A stretch of DNA of 64,000 nt from Aeoliella mucimassa (GCF_007748035.1 NZ_CP036278.1:1798001-1862000), one strand, 5' to 3'; shown: positions 55,008 to 63,502, numbered from the stretch's first letter. Program-made: numbers and translations. Notes: a model not told the origin generated them from the letters alone.

Positions 55008-55481
55008 ATGATAACGCAAGATGAACTAACAGTTCTCGAACACATTGAAAGTGCCTTTAGAGGTATTACTCTTGGGGAGGGCGTTGGGCTACACCAAGCG
55101 CAAGGACTAGATGACTATGCGTCTGAAGAAGAATTGGATCTGCTTCGATTGAAAGATGAAAAGGATGATTGGAGCAAGATAGATGCATCCGATTTAAACA
55201 ACTGTTACAGCAGTCTATCGTTTTTTGATGCTAGAGGAATGCAGTTCCATCTTCCAGCGTTTCTTATCGCGGATCTAAAGGGGCTGTATAATCACGATAT
55301 TGCCTTCACATTATGTTTGAAAAGTGAAAATGCGAGTTTGCAGTTTTCCCTATTGAACAGTGAGCAGCGAAAAGCAGTCCGAAACTACTTAGTACTCCGT
55401 CTGAATGACCTTGAGAATGGTCCTGCGCAACCAATGATTGAGGAATCTTTAGAGACAAGATGGTCAGAATCCAGCTCCTAA
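55008..55481 (+). CDS. Small AT-rich gene, DUF6714-like
   Basis: A 157-residue soluble protein with AFRGITLGEGVGLHQAQGLDDYASEEELDLL, DEKDDWSKIDASDL, and LSFFDARGMQFHLPAFLIADL. This order is like a small family (I believe DUF6714) of unknown function, sometimes found as accessory or immunity-like single genes. Its codons are clearly richer in A/T than the flanking genes, which suggests transfer. The ATG at 55008 is preferred; a TTG at 54999 is possible. It lies next to the transposase element. Confidence 0.55.
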   Translation: MITQDELTVLEHIESAFRGITLGEGVGLHQAQGLDDYASEEELDLLRLKDEKDDWSKIDASDLNNCYSSLSFFDARGMQFHLPAFLIADLKGLYNHDIAFTLCLKSENASLQFSLLNSEQRKAVRNYLVLRLNDLENGPAQPMIEESLETRWSESSS

Positions 55482-55575
55482 TGATGTCATGCAGGAAGCT
55501 AGTATGGCGTAGGCTTTAAACTCCGGCAACAGTATTGGGGCGGCAGGATGGCAAAGGTGCGGCGTCCGCCCTTGG

Positions 55576-55680
55576 GTGCCGCGACTGGCTTGCCACCGAC
55601 AGCCTTTCCAGATCGTATGACGGCAGATGATGATCCGCCACGTTCCCCACTCACCAGCAGTGTGCTGGCTGCTTGGTGTA
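55576..55680 (+). repeat. Diverged long repeat, copy 1
   Basis: This segment aligns with 56011-56127 over about 110 bases with frequent mismatches and small gaps. Shared blocks include GATGATGATCCG-like (here AGATGATGATCCG), CACCAGCAGTG against CGCCAGCAGTG, and GCTTGGTGT at the end. It encodes no clear protein. Confidence 0.6.
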
Positions 55681-56010
55681 GCTTCCCCCCCTGTCCGAAG
55701 AACCAAGCCCCAAGTACCCCCAGCACCCAAGCCCAAAACCCCAGCCGCCTCACTTGAATCTGGCAGTACTAGCCGGTTGAACGGTTCCAAGTCGCCTTTC
55801 AAGAATTAAACCCGCTACATCCGAAGATGTGACGGGCTCTGAATAGGGAGACCTATCGGCCTACCTGTCTGTTCTGAAAAGACCCCACCGAACCGTAAGG
55901 TGCCCAGATTCGGCGGGGCTGGCAGGGGATCGCCACTTGGGCCAAAAGCACCCTCTGCCAAATTTTTGTACACACGGCGGGGCGGCACTGTTAGCCATTC
56001 TTTTTTGAGT

Positions 56011-56127
56011 GCCACTGCTGGCTTGTCGCGGACAGCGTTTGTAGATCGCATGGCAGTAGCAACGGCTCGATGATGATCCGTTACGTTGCCCAATCGCCAG
56101 CAGTGGGCTGGATGCTTGGTGTGGGGC
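56011..56127 (+). repeat. Diverged long repeat, copy 2, with inverted ends
   Basis: The copy starts with GCCACTGCTGGC (56011-56022) and has the near-exact complement GCCAGCAGTGG at 56096-56106, an 11-bp inverted pair about 73 bases apart. Between them lies GATCGCATGGCAGTAGCAAC. This shape suggests a degenerate non-autonomous element or structured repeat. Confidence 0.6.
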
Positions 56128-56213
56128 GTTACTGCACTCGAAGAACTGAGCAGCTAACGAACGCCGGCTACCGATCGGCGGTAGTGCGTGGCCTGGGATT
56201 TGGATAGCGGTTT

Positions 56214-56247
56214 CTAGCCACGGACGAACGCGGATTATCACGGATGG
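56214..56247 (+). repeat. Dispersed-type phrase (CTAGCCACGGACGAACGCGG)
   Basis: The phrase is a variant of a short non-coding sequence (AGCCACGGATGAACACGGAT type) that I recall as recurring in many planctomycete and verrucomicrobial genomes. Only one copy is visible here. That recall is from general knowledge, not a search. Confidence 0.4.
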
Positions 56248-56865
56248 GGTGGCCTCTTGGGCTTCGCCCACCGACAACAGGGCGTGGTGCGTTTTGCGAA
56301 GTGGCCATGCGTAGTCCGCCCTGCTGTCGGTGCTAGCCAAAATCTCTGCGGGCTCGGCGACTCTGCCATGCTGGCTCGATTCTCGCGCCGTACTCTGGTG
56401 CTGCCCTCCCCGGGCCTGATAGCCCGACCCGTGTCTCTTTATTGGCCGCAAGCGAGAGGGTGAAATTTGATGCTTAGATTCTTTCCACTTTTCGCTGGGA
56501 ATTGGCCATCGGTGGTGTTCTAATGGACAGGTGTGTTTGGTCCGTTGTTAGTGGTCAGTAGTCCGTTGTTGGAGGGTGGAATGGTTTAGCAGTTTTTGAA
56601 TTCCCTTGAATTACAGCATCGACACGCTGCGAATGGTTGCTGGCGTGGGCGTTCGCTGCTGCGCGTTTGGGTATTGCGGTTGGTGGGGCTGCGTCGCCGG
56701 AAGCTCCTGGACCGCACCCTACGCGGCGCTCGTTGGTGACACGCTCGAAATGGCGAGCGGAGATCTTTCAGTCGCTGGAAGCTCCTTCAAGATGACATTC
56801 CGCATTCCGATATCCCAAATCCCGCTTTCCCTGGCCCCTGAATCCTGCTTCCTGACTCCTCCCAG

Positions 56866-57107
56866 AATAGTTTCCCACCGGTGGGAATCTATTTTGGGCA
56901 CTTTCAGCGGAGGTGTTGATGCAACTCATTAATAGCAAACGACTTACGGTAAATGCGCAGCGGGAAAATAGATTCCCACTCGATGCGTTTTGGGAGATGG
57001 GAATCTATTCGAGGCCGAAAACCACTGGTTTTGTAGAGTGTGTGCAGATTCAATTTTCCCATCGGTGGGTAAATTGGGAATCTATTCGCGGGTGTTGGGA
57101 ATCTATT
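56866..57107. repeat. Cluster of GGGAATCTATT repeats, one within a 28-bp palindrome
   Basis: GGGAATCTATT or its complement occurs five times in 225 bases: 56883-56893, 56967-56977 (complement), 56999-57009, 57076-57086 and 57097-57107. The first is half of a 28-bp palindrome at 56866-56893 with a single mismatched pair, centred on CCGG. A related imperfect 24-bp palindrome lies at 57052-57075. Orientation is mixed, so it is not a CRISPR or a tandem array. Confidence 0.8.
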
Positions 57108-57476
57108 GCTAGCAGCGGAGCCATCATGGTGGGGGATCGCGCATGGGGGGAGCTGGCGAATTCGACGGACTTGGTGAGCAAAAGGATGGGAAGCTCCAAG
57201 ATTGGGAGCCAAATGCCGAATGATGTTCCAGTTACTACTTTCGTGACGCCTGCACTGGCTTACTTCTGCGAGGGGGAAACTTCCCTCCTGGATTTGCCAA
57301 TTGCCTGTTGATCGTCAGCGGCAGACACTATAATGGCAGTGTTTCTCGTGCTTCACGAAAACTGAACCTAAACTTAACGCACTTCCAACGATACGTTAGC
57401 GGAACCACAACGAACCGGTAAGATAATACAATTAGAGGTAAAGCCTTTTCCGGTTTGCTGTGAAGGGTCGGTCGCA

Positions 57477-58403
57477 GTGGAAGCGTCCTCCCGCAGCGAA
57501 CATCCTCGTTCGATGAAGGGTAGTAGATTGACGACCCACCAACGCCCACATGTGGATCCCCAGTCGCTCGCCAAACATGGAATGGCGAAGGACACCCCTT
57601 GCCGTGAACCGATTCGCTCGCTGTTTATCAGCGATGTGCACCTTGGCTCGAAGCATACGCAGGCCAAGGCGTTGCTAAAGCTGCTGAATCACTACGAGCC
57701 GGAGCAACTCTACATCGTCGGCGACTTCATCGACGGTTGGAAGCTGAAACGCCGCTGGCGGTGGAATCCCACCTACGATCGCATCTTCCATCGCCTGATG
57801 GACCTACGACGCTGTGGCACCAAGATTCGCTACGCCCCGGGGAATCACGATGAGTTTCTCCGCAACTTCCTGGCCGACTACGGGCTGATCGAGCTGGAGC
57901 AGGAGTTCGTGCACGAAGCGGCCGATGGGCGCCGGTACCTGGTGACCCATGGCGACAAGTTCGACAAAGTCGAGCAGTCGATGCCATGGCTCAGCTTGAT
58001 TGGCACGTATGCCTACGACGTGCTGCTCAGCACCAACTACTGGCTGAACTGGGCGCGGGGCAAGAAGCACAATCGCTACGCGTTCTGCAACTTGATCAAG
58101 CGCAACATCAAGGGCCTGGTCAAGCATATCAGCGACTTCGAGTCGCAACTGATGGAAGCAGCTGCGGAGCAGGACTGCTTTGGCATTATCTGCGGCCATA
58201 TCCACTCGCCGCGAATCATGCATCTCGACAACCTCGCCTATCTCAACACGGGGGACTGGGTCGAGAACTGCACCGCCTTGGTGGAGTTCGAAGATGGTTC
58301 GTTCGAGCTGAATCGAGCCGATGGCCGGATTCTGGCGACGCTCAAGTCACGGCAACCCGCGACGGAGCTCGACGAGTCGATGGCCGGGGTTCTGATTGCC
58401 TAA
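57477..58403 (+). CDS. LpxH-like metallophosphoesterase (UDP-2,3-diacylglucosamine diphosphatase-like)
   Basis: A calcineurin-like phosphoesterase with every metal motif intact: FISDVHLGSKHT (DxH), YIVGDFIDGWK (GDxxD), YAPGNHDEF (GNHD), LVTHGDKFD and CGHIHSPRI (GHxH). The layout, including the inserted helices with YAYDVLLSTNYWLNW, fits the LpxH/YbbF-type group that cleaves UDP-diacylglucosamine in lipid A synthesis. At up to 308 residues it is longer than typical LpxH (about 240), mainly by an uncertain N-terminus. GTG at 57477 follows AAGGG; ATGs at 57513 and 57582 are alternatives. Lipid A use is inferred. Confidence 0.82.
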   Translation: MEASSRSEHPRSMKGSRLTTHQRPHVDPQSLAKHGMAKDTPCREPIRSLFISDVHLGSKHTQAKALLKLLNHYEPEQLYIVGDFIDGWKLKRRWRWNPTYDRIFHRLMDLRRCGTKIRYAPGNHDEFLRNFLADYGLIELEQEFVHEAADGRRYLVTHGDKFDKVEQSMPWLSLIGTYAYDVLLSTNYWLNWARGKKHNRYAFCNLIKRNIKGLVKHISDFESQLMEAAAEQDCFGIICGHIHSPRIMHLDNLAYLNTGDWVENCTALVEFEDGSFELNRADGRILATLKSRQPATELDESMAGVLIA

Positions 58404-58719
58404 ACTGCCTAAATTGGTAGTTTTCGTCGATTTTCGTGTCTCCTGTGGGTGCTGCCCCTTGCCACGGGGCGGTAAAACGTGGACCATAACGCGATTGGTG
58501 ATAACACCATGAGGATGTCCATGCGATCGGTGCATAGGTGTTTTTACGCCTGGCAATCCGCTACGCGAAGTAGGAATTTCCCTCCCCAACAACGGCGTTA
58601 TTGGTTGTGGCACGATGGACCACGACCTCCAGCGGAGGGCCCCTTCGCGGCCCGGCTGGCACAGTCGTCGCATGCATGTCCTCCGCCTGTCCACTGTCCA
58701 TCAGGCCACAGGAATTTGC

Positions 58720-60003
58720 ATGCTCGCCGCCAAACTAAGCCGAGTCGTTTTTAATCTGACGCACGGCAAAAACCTTGTCTATAACACTTGCTGGGAAGAT
58801 CCTCGGCTCGATCGCGTTGCGCTGAAACTTACTGAATCGGATCGCTTGCTGGTCATTACTTCGGCTGGCTGCAACGCCCTGGATTACGCCTTGGATGGGC
58901 TTGAGCGGATCGACACCGTGGATGTCAACGCTCGCCAGAACGCCCTGTTGGAACTCAAGAAAGCCGCGATTCGCGAACTCGACTACGAGACTTTCTTCGA
59001 GATGTTCGGCCGCGGCCGACTGACCGACTGGGACACGATTTACAAAGAGAAGCTCCGCGAGAGCCTGCCTGCTTCGGCCCGTGAATACTGGGACAAGCAA
59101 GGCAAGTTCTTCTACGGCAAAGGTCGCCGGCCGAGTTTCTACTTCCGCGGTACCGCCGGGATGTTTGCCTGGTCGATGAACGTGTACATCAACCGCTTCG
59201 CCCGCATCCGCCCGGCGATCGAGCGGTTGCTCGAAGCCCAGTCGTTGGAAGAGCAGGAAGAGATCTTCCGTAAAGACGTGAAGCAGGCCTTCTGGGGCCC
59301 CAAGATGGAGTTCTTCCTGCGTCGCGACTCGGTGCTGTCGATGCTGGGAGTACCGCGGGCGCAACGCCGGCAGTTGGAAAAGCACTATCCAGGCGGCATC
59401 GCCAAGTTCATCGAAGACCGCCTCGACCAGGTCTTCACCAAGCTGCCGATCAAGGACAACTACTTCTGGCGGGTCTATATGACCGGCGAGTACACCCACG
59501 AGTGCTGCCCTGAGTACTTGCGCGAAGAGAATTTTAATCGCTTGAAGGGTGGCCTGGTCGACCGCATTCACACGCACACGTCGACGATTCTCGATTACCT
59601 GGAATCGACCGATCAAACCTATTCGCGGTACGTGCTGCTCGATCACATGGACTGGTTGGCCGAGCACCATGCCGACATCCTGCAGCGACAATGGCAGGCG
59701 ATCATTAATCATGCCGACGATCTGAGCATCATGCTCTGGCGTAGTGCAGCCCTCGAGGTCGACTTCATCGATCCCATCGAAGTGGAGCTCAACGGTAAGA
59801 AGTACACGTTGGGCGACGTGCTCGAATACAACCGCGAGCTGGCGAACGAACTGCATGCCAAGGATCGCGTGAACACCTACGGCAGCTTCGATATCGCCAC
59901 GCTACACAAGAATCCCTCCAACAACGCGACGGACGACAACCATGAGCGCAATGGGGCAACTGAAGGCAATTTACCACATGGTGCTCTCGCCCATTCGGGG
60001 TGA
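58720..60003 (+). CDS. btaA: Betaine-lipid synthase subunit BtaA (SAM:diacylglycerol 3-amino-3-carboxypropyltransferase)
   Basis: BtaA moves the aminocarboxypropyl group of SAM to diacylglycerol to give diacylglyceryl-homoserine. The product of 427 residues has [25 protein letters not shown], then the SAM-binding [14 protein letters not shown] and [18 protein letters not shown], and [11 protein letters not shown] near the end, the DUF3419 family pattern. The ATG at 58720 has AGGA seven bases upstream, so the longer frame from 58615 is rejected. Its 3' end overlaps btaB by 62 bases in another frame. Confidence 0.9.
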   Translation: MLAAKLSRVVFNLTHGKNLVYNTCWEDPRLDRVALKLTESDRLLVITSAGCNALDYALDGLERIDTVDVNARQNALLELKKAAIRELDYETFFEMFGRGRLTDWDTIYKEKLRESLPASAREYWDKQGKFFYGKGRRPSFYFRGTAGMFAWSMNVYINRFARIRPAIERLLEAQSLEEQEEIFRKDVKQAFWGPKMEFFLRRDSVLSMLGVPRAQRRQLEKHYPGGIAKFIEDRLDQVFTKLPIKDNYFWRVYMTGEYTHECCPEYLREENFNRLKGGLVDRIHTHTSTILDYLESTDQTYSRYVLLDHMDWLAEHHADILQRQWQAIINHADDLSIMLWRSAALEVDFIDPIEVELNGKKYTLGDVLEYNRELANELHAKDRVNTYGSFDIATLHKNPSNNATDDNHERNGATEGNLPHGALAHSG

Positions 60004-60673
60004 GTCGCACCAGGAGCGTCTCGATAGCTTCTACTCAGGCCAGGCCGAACACTACGACGAAACGCGGCAGAAAATGCTGCATGGTCGTGATGAGTTATTC
60101 ACCGATCTCCCTGCGCCCGAAGCGGGCCAGTGGGTCGACCTCGGCTGTGGTACCGCTCGCAATGTCGAAGCCTGGGGCGACCGCCTCACGAACTTTCAGC
60201 AGGCAACGCTGGTCGACCTCTCGGAGTCGCTGCTCGGCATCGCCGGCAAGCGGGTCGAGAAAAATGGCTGGCAGAACGTCAAGCTACTGCACGCCGATGC
60301 GACGAAGGTGGAAATCGAGCCCGAGTCGGTCGATGTGCTGACCTTCTGCTATTCGCTCACGATGATTCCCAACTGGTGGGATGCTGTGGACCACGCGCTC
60401 ACGCTCCTCAAGCCTGGCGGCACCATCGGAGTGGTCGACTTTTATGTCTCCAAAAAGTACCCCGCGGAAGGGCATGCCAGCCATTCCTGGTTCCGTCGCC
60501 AGTTCTGGCCGGTATGGTTCTCCAGCGACAACGTCCACCCGAACCCCGATTTGCTTCCTTACCTGGAGACTCGTTTCGAAACGGTAAGCCTCAACGAGCA
60601 GGCGGGTAAGATCATCATGATTCCGTTCCTAAGGATTCCTTACTTCCGATTCGTCGGCCGTAAGCGAGGGTAG
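59942..60673 (+). CDS. btaB: Betaine-lipid N-methyltransferase BtaB
   Basis: A class I SAM methyltransferase of 243 residues: [19 protein letters not shown] (motif I), [57 protein letters not shown] (motifs II-III). It follows btaA directly and should add three methyl groups to diacylglyceryl-homoserine to give DGTS, a phosphorus-free membrane lipid. The start at 59942 or 59951 lies inside btaA, so translational coupling is likely. The pair is convergent with the retron. Confidence 0.9.
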   Translation: MSAMGQLKAIYHMVLSPIRGESHQERLDSFYSGQAEHYDETRQKMLHGRDELFTDLPAPEAGQWVDLGCGTARNVEAWGDRLTNFQQATLVDLSESLLGIAGKRVEKNGWQNVKLLHADATKVEIEPESVDVLTFCYSLTMIPNWWDAVDHALTLLKPGGTIGVVDFYVSKKYPAEGHASHSWFRRQFWPVWFSSDNVHPNPDLLPYLETRFETVSLNEQAGKIIMIPFLRIPYFRFVGRKRG

Positions 60674-60678
60674 TCTCG

Positions 60679-62001
60679 CTACCACACAATCTGGTCGAAC
60701 AATCCGCGGAGCTTCTTGCCCCACGTGGGATTGATCGACTCGACAAAGGCAACACGCCCTCGCAGGTGGCAGCGAAAATCGCGGTGGCCTTCGTGATTTT
60801 GAGTTGCTGGGCCGTGCCGCACACAGTTCGTCAGAATCGCCTTCAAGCGATCGCGATCGCTGCGGGCGATGTTCAGATGCTGGTTGACCACCAATCCGGT
60901 CAGGCGTTGGCAAACTCCAGGCCGCATAAGCCGAGTTTTGCGGGGATGAACCTCGAAGCCTTCTTCCATGACCGTCGCCATCACATGGATGGCAAAGCGT
61001 TCCGCCGTGCGAGCAAATCGCTCGTCGCCTGAGAAAGCGAGGTCATCCGCGTAGCGGGTGTAGACCCCGCCAGACGCTTCGGCCAACCCCGCGAGTCGGC
61101 AGTCGAGTCGGTAAGCACAGAGGTTTGCCAGAGTCGGCGAGGTTGGCGCCCCCTGCGGTAGATGGGGCTGCTCGTAGAGCATTCGCATCCGCCGGATCTC
61201 GCTCGGCGACGCAGCCAGGCCTTCATCGTCCCACACCTCAGTGGGAGTCGTATTGGTGCATATCCCCGCCAGCAAATCGGCTACCCTTTCCGGATAACCC
61301 GCGGTGCGGAACAACGCGCTGAGTTGGGCGATGCGGATGGTGGGAAAGAAATCGCGAAGATCCAGCTTGAGCACCACGGGGCGGTGGATATGGGGCACGG
61401 CAAAAGTGCGAATCGATCGACCTTGGCGAAACCCATGCACCGCAGAGTGTACGGGGAATCGATCGAGCAGGTGCGTGAGAATCTGCCGCTGCAGCATGTT
61501 GAGCCGCGACTTGGGAGCCTCGATCAATCGCAGTCGGCCATTTCGTTTCGATAACACCCGATAGCGGTAGTGCTGCGTTTGCATCGAAGCAGGCTTCGTT
61601 TCCCAGCGACGCATGTCGGCAAACCACTCGAGTTCGCTCACCGCCAAGCCAAGCCAGTCGGCCAGTTGCTTGGTGGTGCAGAGCGCGGGAACATTCCACG
61701 ACAGTGCGGCAAGGCTGGGGGCCATCGCAGGCTGGCACGCTTGCAAGTCGACCAATTGCAGTTCGTACTTAGTGCACGCGCGATAGAATCCTTCGTCGCA
61801 TAGCATCACATTGATGAGCCGCGCCTGACGAGGACGCGTTGTGCCACCGAAATACCGATGCATCCGCTTCGCCAGCGGCGAGAGCCATCTCCACCGCTTG
61901 CCAAGCAACTGGCTACCGCGGGCGACCATTCCCTCTACTTCCAGCGGCCCCGCCAGAAAGGCGGCTGCGAGTGGTTCGGCGATGCGTTTTGGCGAACTCA
62001 T
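60679..62001 (-). CDS. Retron reverse transcriptase (myxobacterial Mx162-like)
   Basis: A 440-residue RT from the ATG at 62001. Motifs, numbered from that start: LKLDLRDFF with the first catalytic Asp (214), LPQGAPTSPTLAN (281-293), YTRYADDLAFSG with the YADD box (317-320) and LTGLVVN (367-373), the retron VTG region. TTKQLADWLGLAVSELEWFADMRR precedes the fingers. About 100 extra N-terminal residues have no recognised fold. The NAxxH motif of many retron RTs reads FAVPH. An upstream ATG at 62058 lies within the predicted ncRNA hairpin, so it is judged less likely. No effector gene adjoins; btaB converges six bases away. Confidence 0.88.
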   Translation of the reverse strand: MSSPKRIAEPLAAAFLAGPLEVEGMVARGSQLLGKRWRWLSPLAKRMHRYFGGTTRPRQARLINVMLCDEGFYRACTKYELQLVDLQACQPAMAPSLAALSWNVPALCTTKQLADWLGLAVSELEWFADMRRWETKPASMQTQHYRYRVLSKRNGRLRLIEAPKSRLNMLQRQILTHLLDRFPVHSAVHGFRQGRSIRTFAVPHIHRPVVLKLDLRDFFPTIRIAQLSALFRTAGYPERVADLLAGICTNTTPTEVWDDEGLAASPSEIRRMRMLYEQPHLPQGAPTSPTLANLCAYRLDCRLAGLAEASGGVYTRYADDLAFSGDERFARTAERFAIHVMATVMEEGFEVHPRKTRLMRPGVCQRLTGLVVNQHLNIARSDRDRLKAILTNCVRHGPATQNHEGHRDFRCHLRGRVAFVESINPTWGKKLRGLFDQIVW

Positions 62002-62011
62002 AGCAATCAGG

Positions 62012-62181
62012 CAGGCGGCAGAGTATCCCAACGATTCTAGTCTGGCGCGAAGCGACATGCGTGCAGCGCATTACGCTTCGCGCGACGAAACATCCATCTT
62101 TCACGTTGCCCTGGGGTAACCCCAGAGAGGTAAGCCGAACCAAAGTTCGGGCATTACCAGCTTGGGATACTCTGTCGCCCA
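62012..62181 (-). ncRNA. Candidate retron msr-msd RNA
   Basis: Read on the minus strand, arm a1 (62181-62162) and arm a2 (62031-62012) pair over 20 positions: 13 perfect pairs (CAGAGTATCCCAA with TTGGGATACTCTG), one mismatch, four more Watson-Crick pairs and two G-T pairs. Directly after a1 comes G at 62161 in AAGC, a fitting branch guanosine. Two hairpins follow, at 62158-62129 (CCGAAC stem, TTTG loop, outer GGTAA/TTACC) and 62125-62111 (CTGGGG, TTA loop). Then comes a long hairpin at 62083-62045 (10-bp plus 5-bp stem) as msd. This is the order of known retron RNAs. It ends ten bases before the preferred RT start. Confidence 0.75.
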
Positions 62182-62395
62182 ACGCTGCGAAAATCCACCA
62201 TACACCAAGCCAGCATCGGTGTGCAGGAGCAAGGCAAAAAATCGCCCAGCGAATTAGCCGTCAAGCATAAACAGGGTTACTAAGTGGCTAAATATAACTG
62301 TTGAAACGTTGGCTAGGTTTGTTCTAATGGGGGAACTCGGTGCCAAACAACCGGGGTAAAACCGCGTGTTTCGTTCTTCAACCCAATCTTCCAGC

Positions 62396-63478
62396 ATGTC
62401 TACGATCTTCTACAGCGTCATGGGCGAAGGGCGTGGGCATGCAGCGCGGGCGCGGACCGTGGTGGAAGAGCTCCGCCACCGCCATCGCATCGTGCTCTAC
62501 TCGTCGCACGACGCGTTGGAGTTTCTCTGGAAGCAATACGAAAACGCCGCCGATGTGGAAGTTCGCTCGATCGAGGGGCTTAAGTTCCATTACACCGAAA
62601 AGCGTTTGAATCTTTATAAGACCATCAGCTCGGGATTGTCGCTCTGGATGCGTGTCGAAAAGCTGCTCGAGCCGCTGGTCGAAGCGATCAAGCAAGAGAA
62701 GCCAGACTTGGTGATCAGCGATTTCGAACCACTCGTCGCCCGCGCGGCCCATCGCACGAACGTACCGGTGCTGAGCTTCGATCACCAGCACTTTCTGTTG
62801 GCCTACGACCTTTCGATCCTGCCAACCCAACTTCGTTGGTGGGCCCGTAGTATGCGTTTGGCGGTCTGGATGTTTGGCATTGGGCAGCAAAAAACCATGG
62901 TGAGTGCGTTCTATAGTCCTCCGCTCAAACGGGGGTACGAAGACGTGGTGCAGGTAGGTCCTTTGTTGCGTCCCACGATTCGCCAGCGCGAGACCAGCGA
63001 CCAGGGATTCTTGCTTTCGTACCTCCGGCGACAAACGCCCGAGGCCACGGTTCGTAAGCTTGGTAGCCTTGGCCTTCCGGTGCGAATCTATGGGCTCGGC
63101 AAACGTCCTCCGCAAGGCAATGCCGAGTTCTTTGAAGTCGACGAGCACTCGTTTACCGAATCGCTCGTCACCTGCAAGGCGGTGGTCGCCGCAGCAGGCA
63201 ATCAACTGCTTGGCGAAGCGTTGTACCTGGGCAAGCCATTTTTTGCGATGCCTGAGCGAAAGCACTTCGAGCAACGCATCAACGCTTGTTTTCTGAAGGA
63301 ACTCGGCGGTGGCGATTGGGCTTACGTTGAACGCGTGGAGCAGTCGCAGTTGGATGCGTTCATGGCCAACATAGAAATGTACCGTGAGAACCTGAAAGGC
63401 CGCCAGGAGGAGTTTGACGGAACCCCCAAAGCGGTGGCAACCATCGAAGCGATACTTAGTGAGACTCGTGCCAAGTAA
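62396..63478 (+). CDS. Glycosyltransferase-like protein (MJ1255/TIGR00661 type)
   Basis: A 360-residue GT-B fold protein that opens MSTIFYSVMGEGRGHAARARTVVEEL, the N-terminal loop of the MJ1255 group and of GT28-type enzymes. It then has KPDLVISDFEPLVARAAHRTNVPVLSFDHQH and a C-domain with AVVAAAGNQLLGEALYLGKPFFAMPERKHFEQRINACFL, the UDP-sugar-binding site of MurG-like proteins. The family's substrate is not known. ATG at 62396 is chosen for the family start; GTG at 62366 is possible. It is divergent from the retron. Confidence 0.82.
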   Translation: MSTIFYSVMGEGRGHAARARTVVEELRHRHRIVLYSSHDALEFLWKQYENAADVEVRSIEGLKFHYTEKRLNLYKTISSGLSLWMRVEKLLEPLVEAIKQEKPDLVISDFEPLVARAAHRTNVPVLSFDHQHFLLAYDLSILPTQLRWWARSMRLAVWMFGIGQQKTMVSAFYSPPLKRGYEDVVQVGPLLRPTIRQRETSDQGFLLSYLRRQTPEATVRKLGSLGLPVRIYGLGKRPPQGNAEFFEVDEHSFTESLVTCKAVVAAAGNQLLGEALYLGKPFFAMPERKHFEQRINACFLKELGGGDWAYVERVEQSQLDAFMANIEMYRENLKGRQEEFDGTPKAVATIEAILSETRAK

Positions 63479-63502
63479 GTGGTAACTCTTAGCGAAGCTC
63501 AC

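Larger units (their letters stand above)
55482..57476. other. Two-kilobase gene-poor repeat region
   Basis: I see no supportable gene in this stretch. Short open frames occur on both strands but lack family similarity, good starts or consistent codon use. The segment holds a diverged long repeat pair (about 55541-55690 and 55981-56130), a dispersed-type phrase near 56214, and a cluster of short palindromic repeats (56866-57107). It looks like a graveyard of degraded accessory DNA. Confidence 0.6.

Noticed and set aside
56866-57107. Short repeats possibly a CRISPR remnant
   Set aside because: Copies are 11 bases, in both orientations and with irregular spacing; no cas gene is present.
56606-57311. 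Two short plus-strand frames in the gene-poor region
   Set aside because: No family similarity, they contain the palindromic repeats and Cys/Trp-rich improbable sequence, and lack ribosome binding sites.
58735-59856. Long open frame (373 codons) on the minus strand across btaA
   Set aside because: It lies wholly antisense to btaA, which has full family motifs; the length follows from the codon bias of the true gene.
62002-62058. RT start at the upstream ATG (62058)
   Set aside because: These codons coincide with the predicted a2 arm and msd hairpin; the family N-terminus does not need them. Not fully excluded.
62378-63502. Long open frame (374 codons) on the minus strand across the glycosyltransferase-like gene
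   Set aside because: Antisense shadow of a gene with clear family motifs; no similarity of its own.
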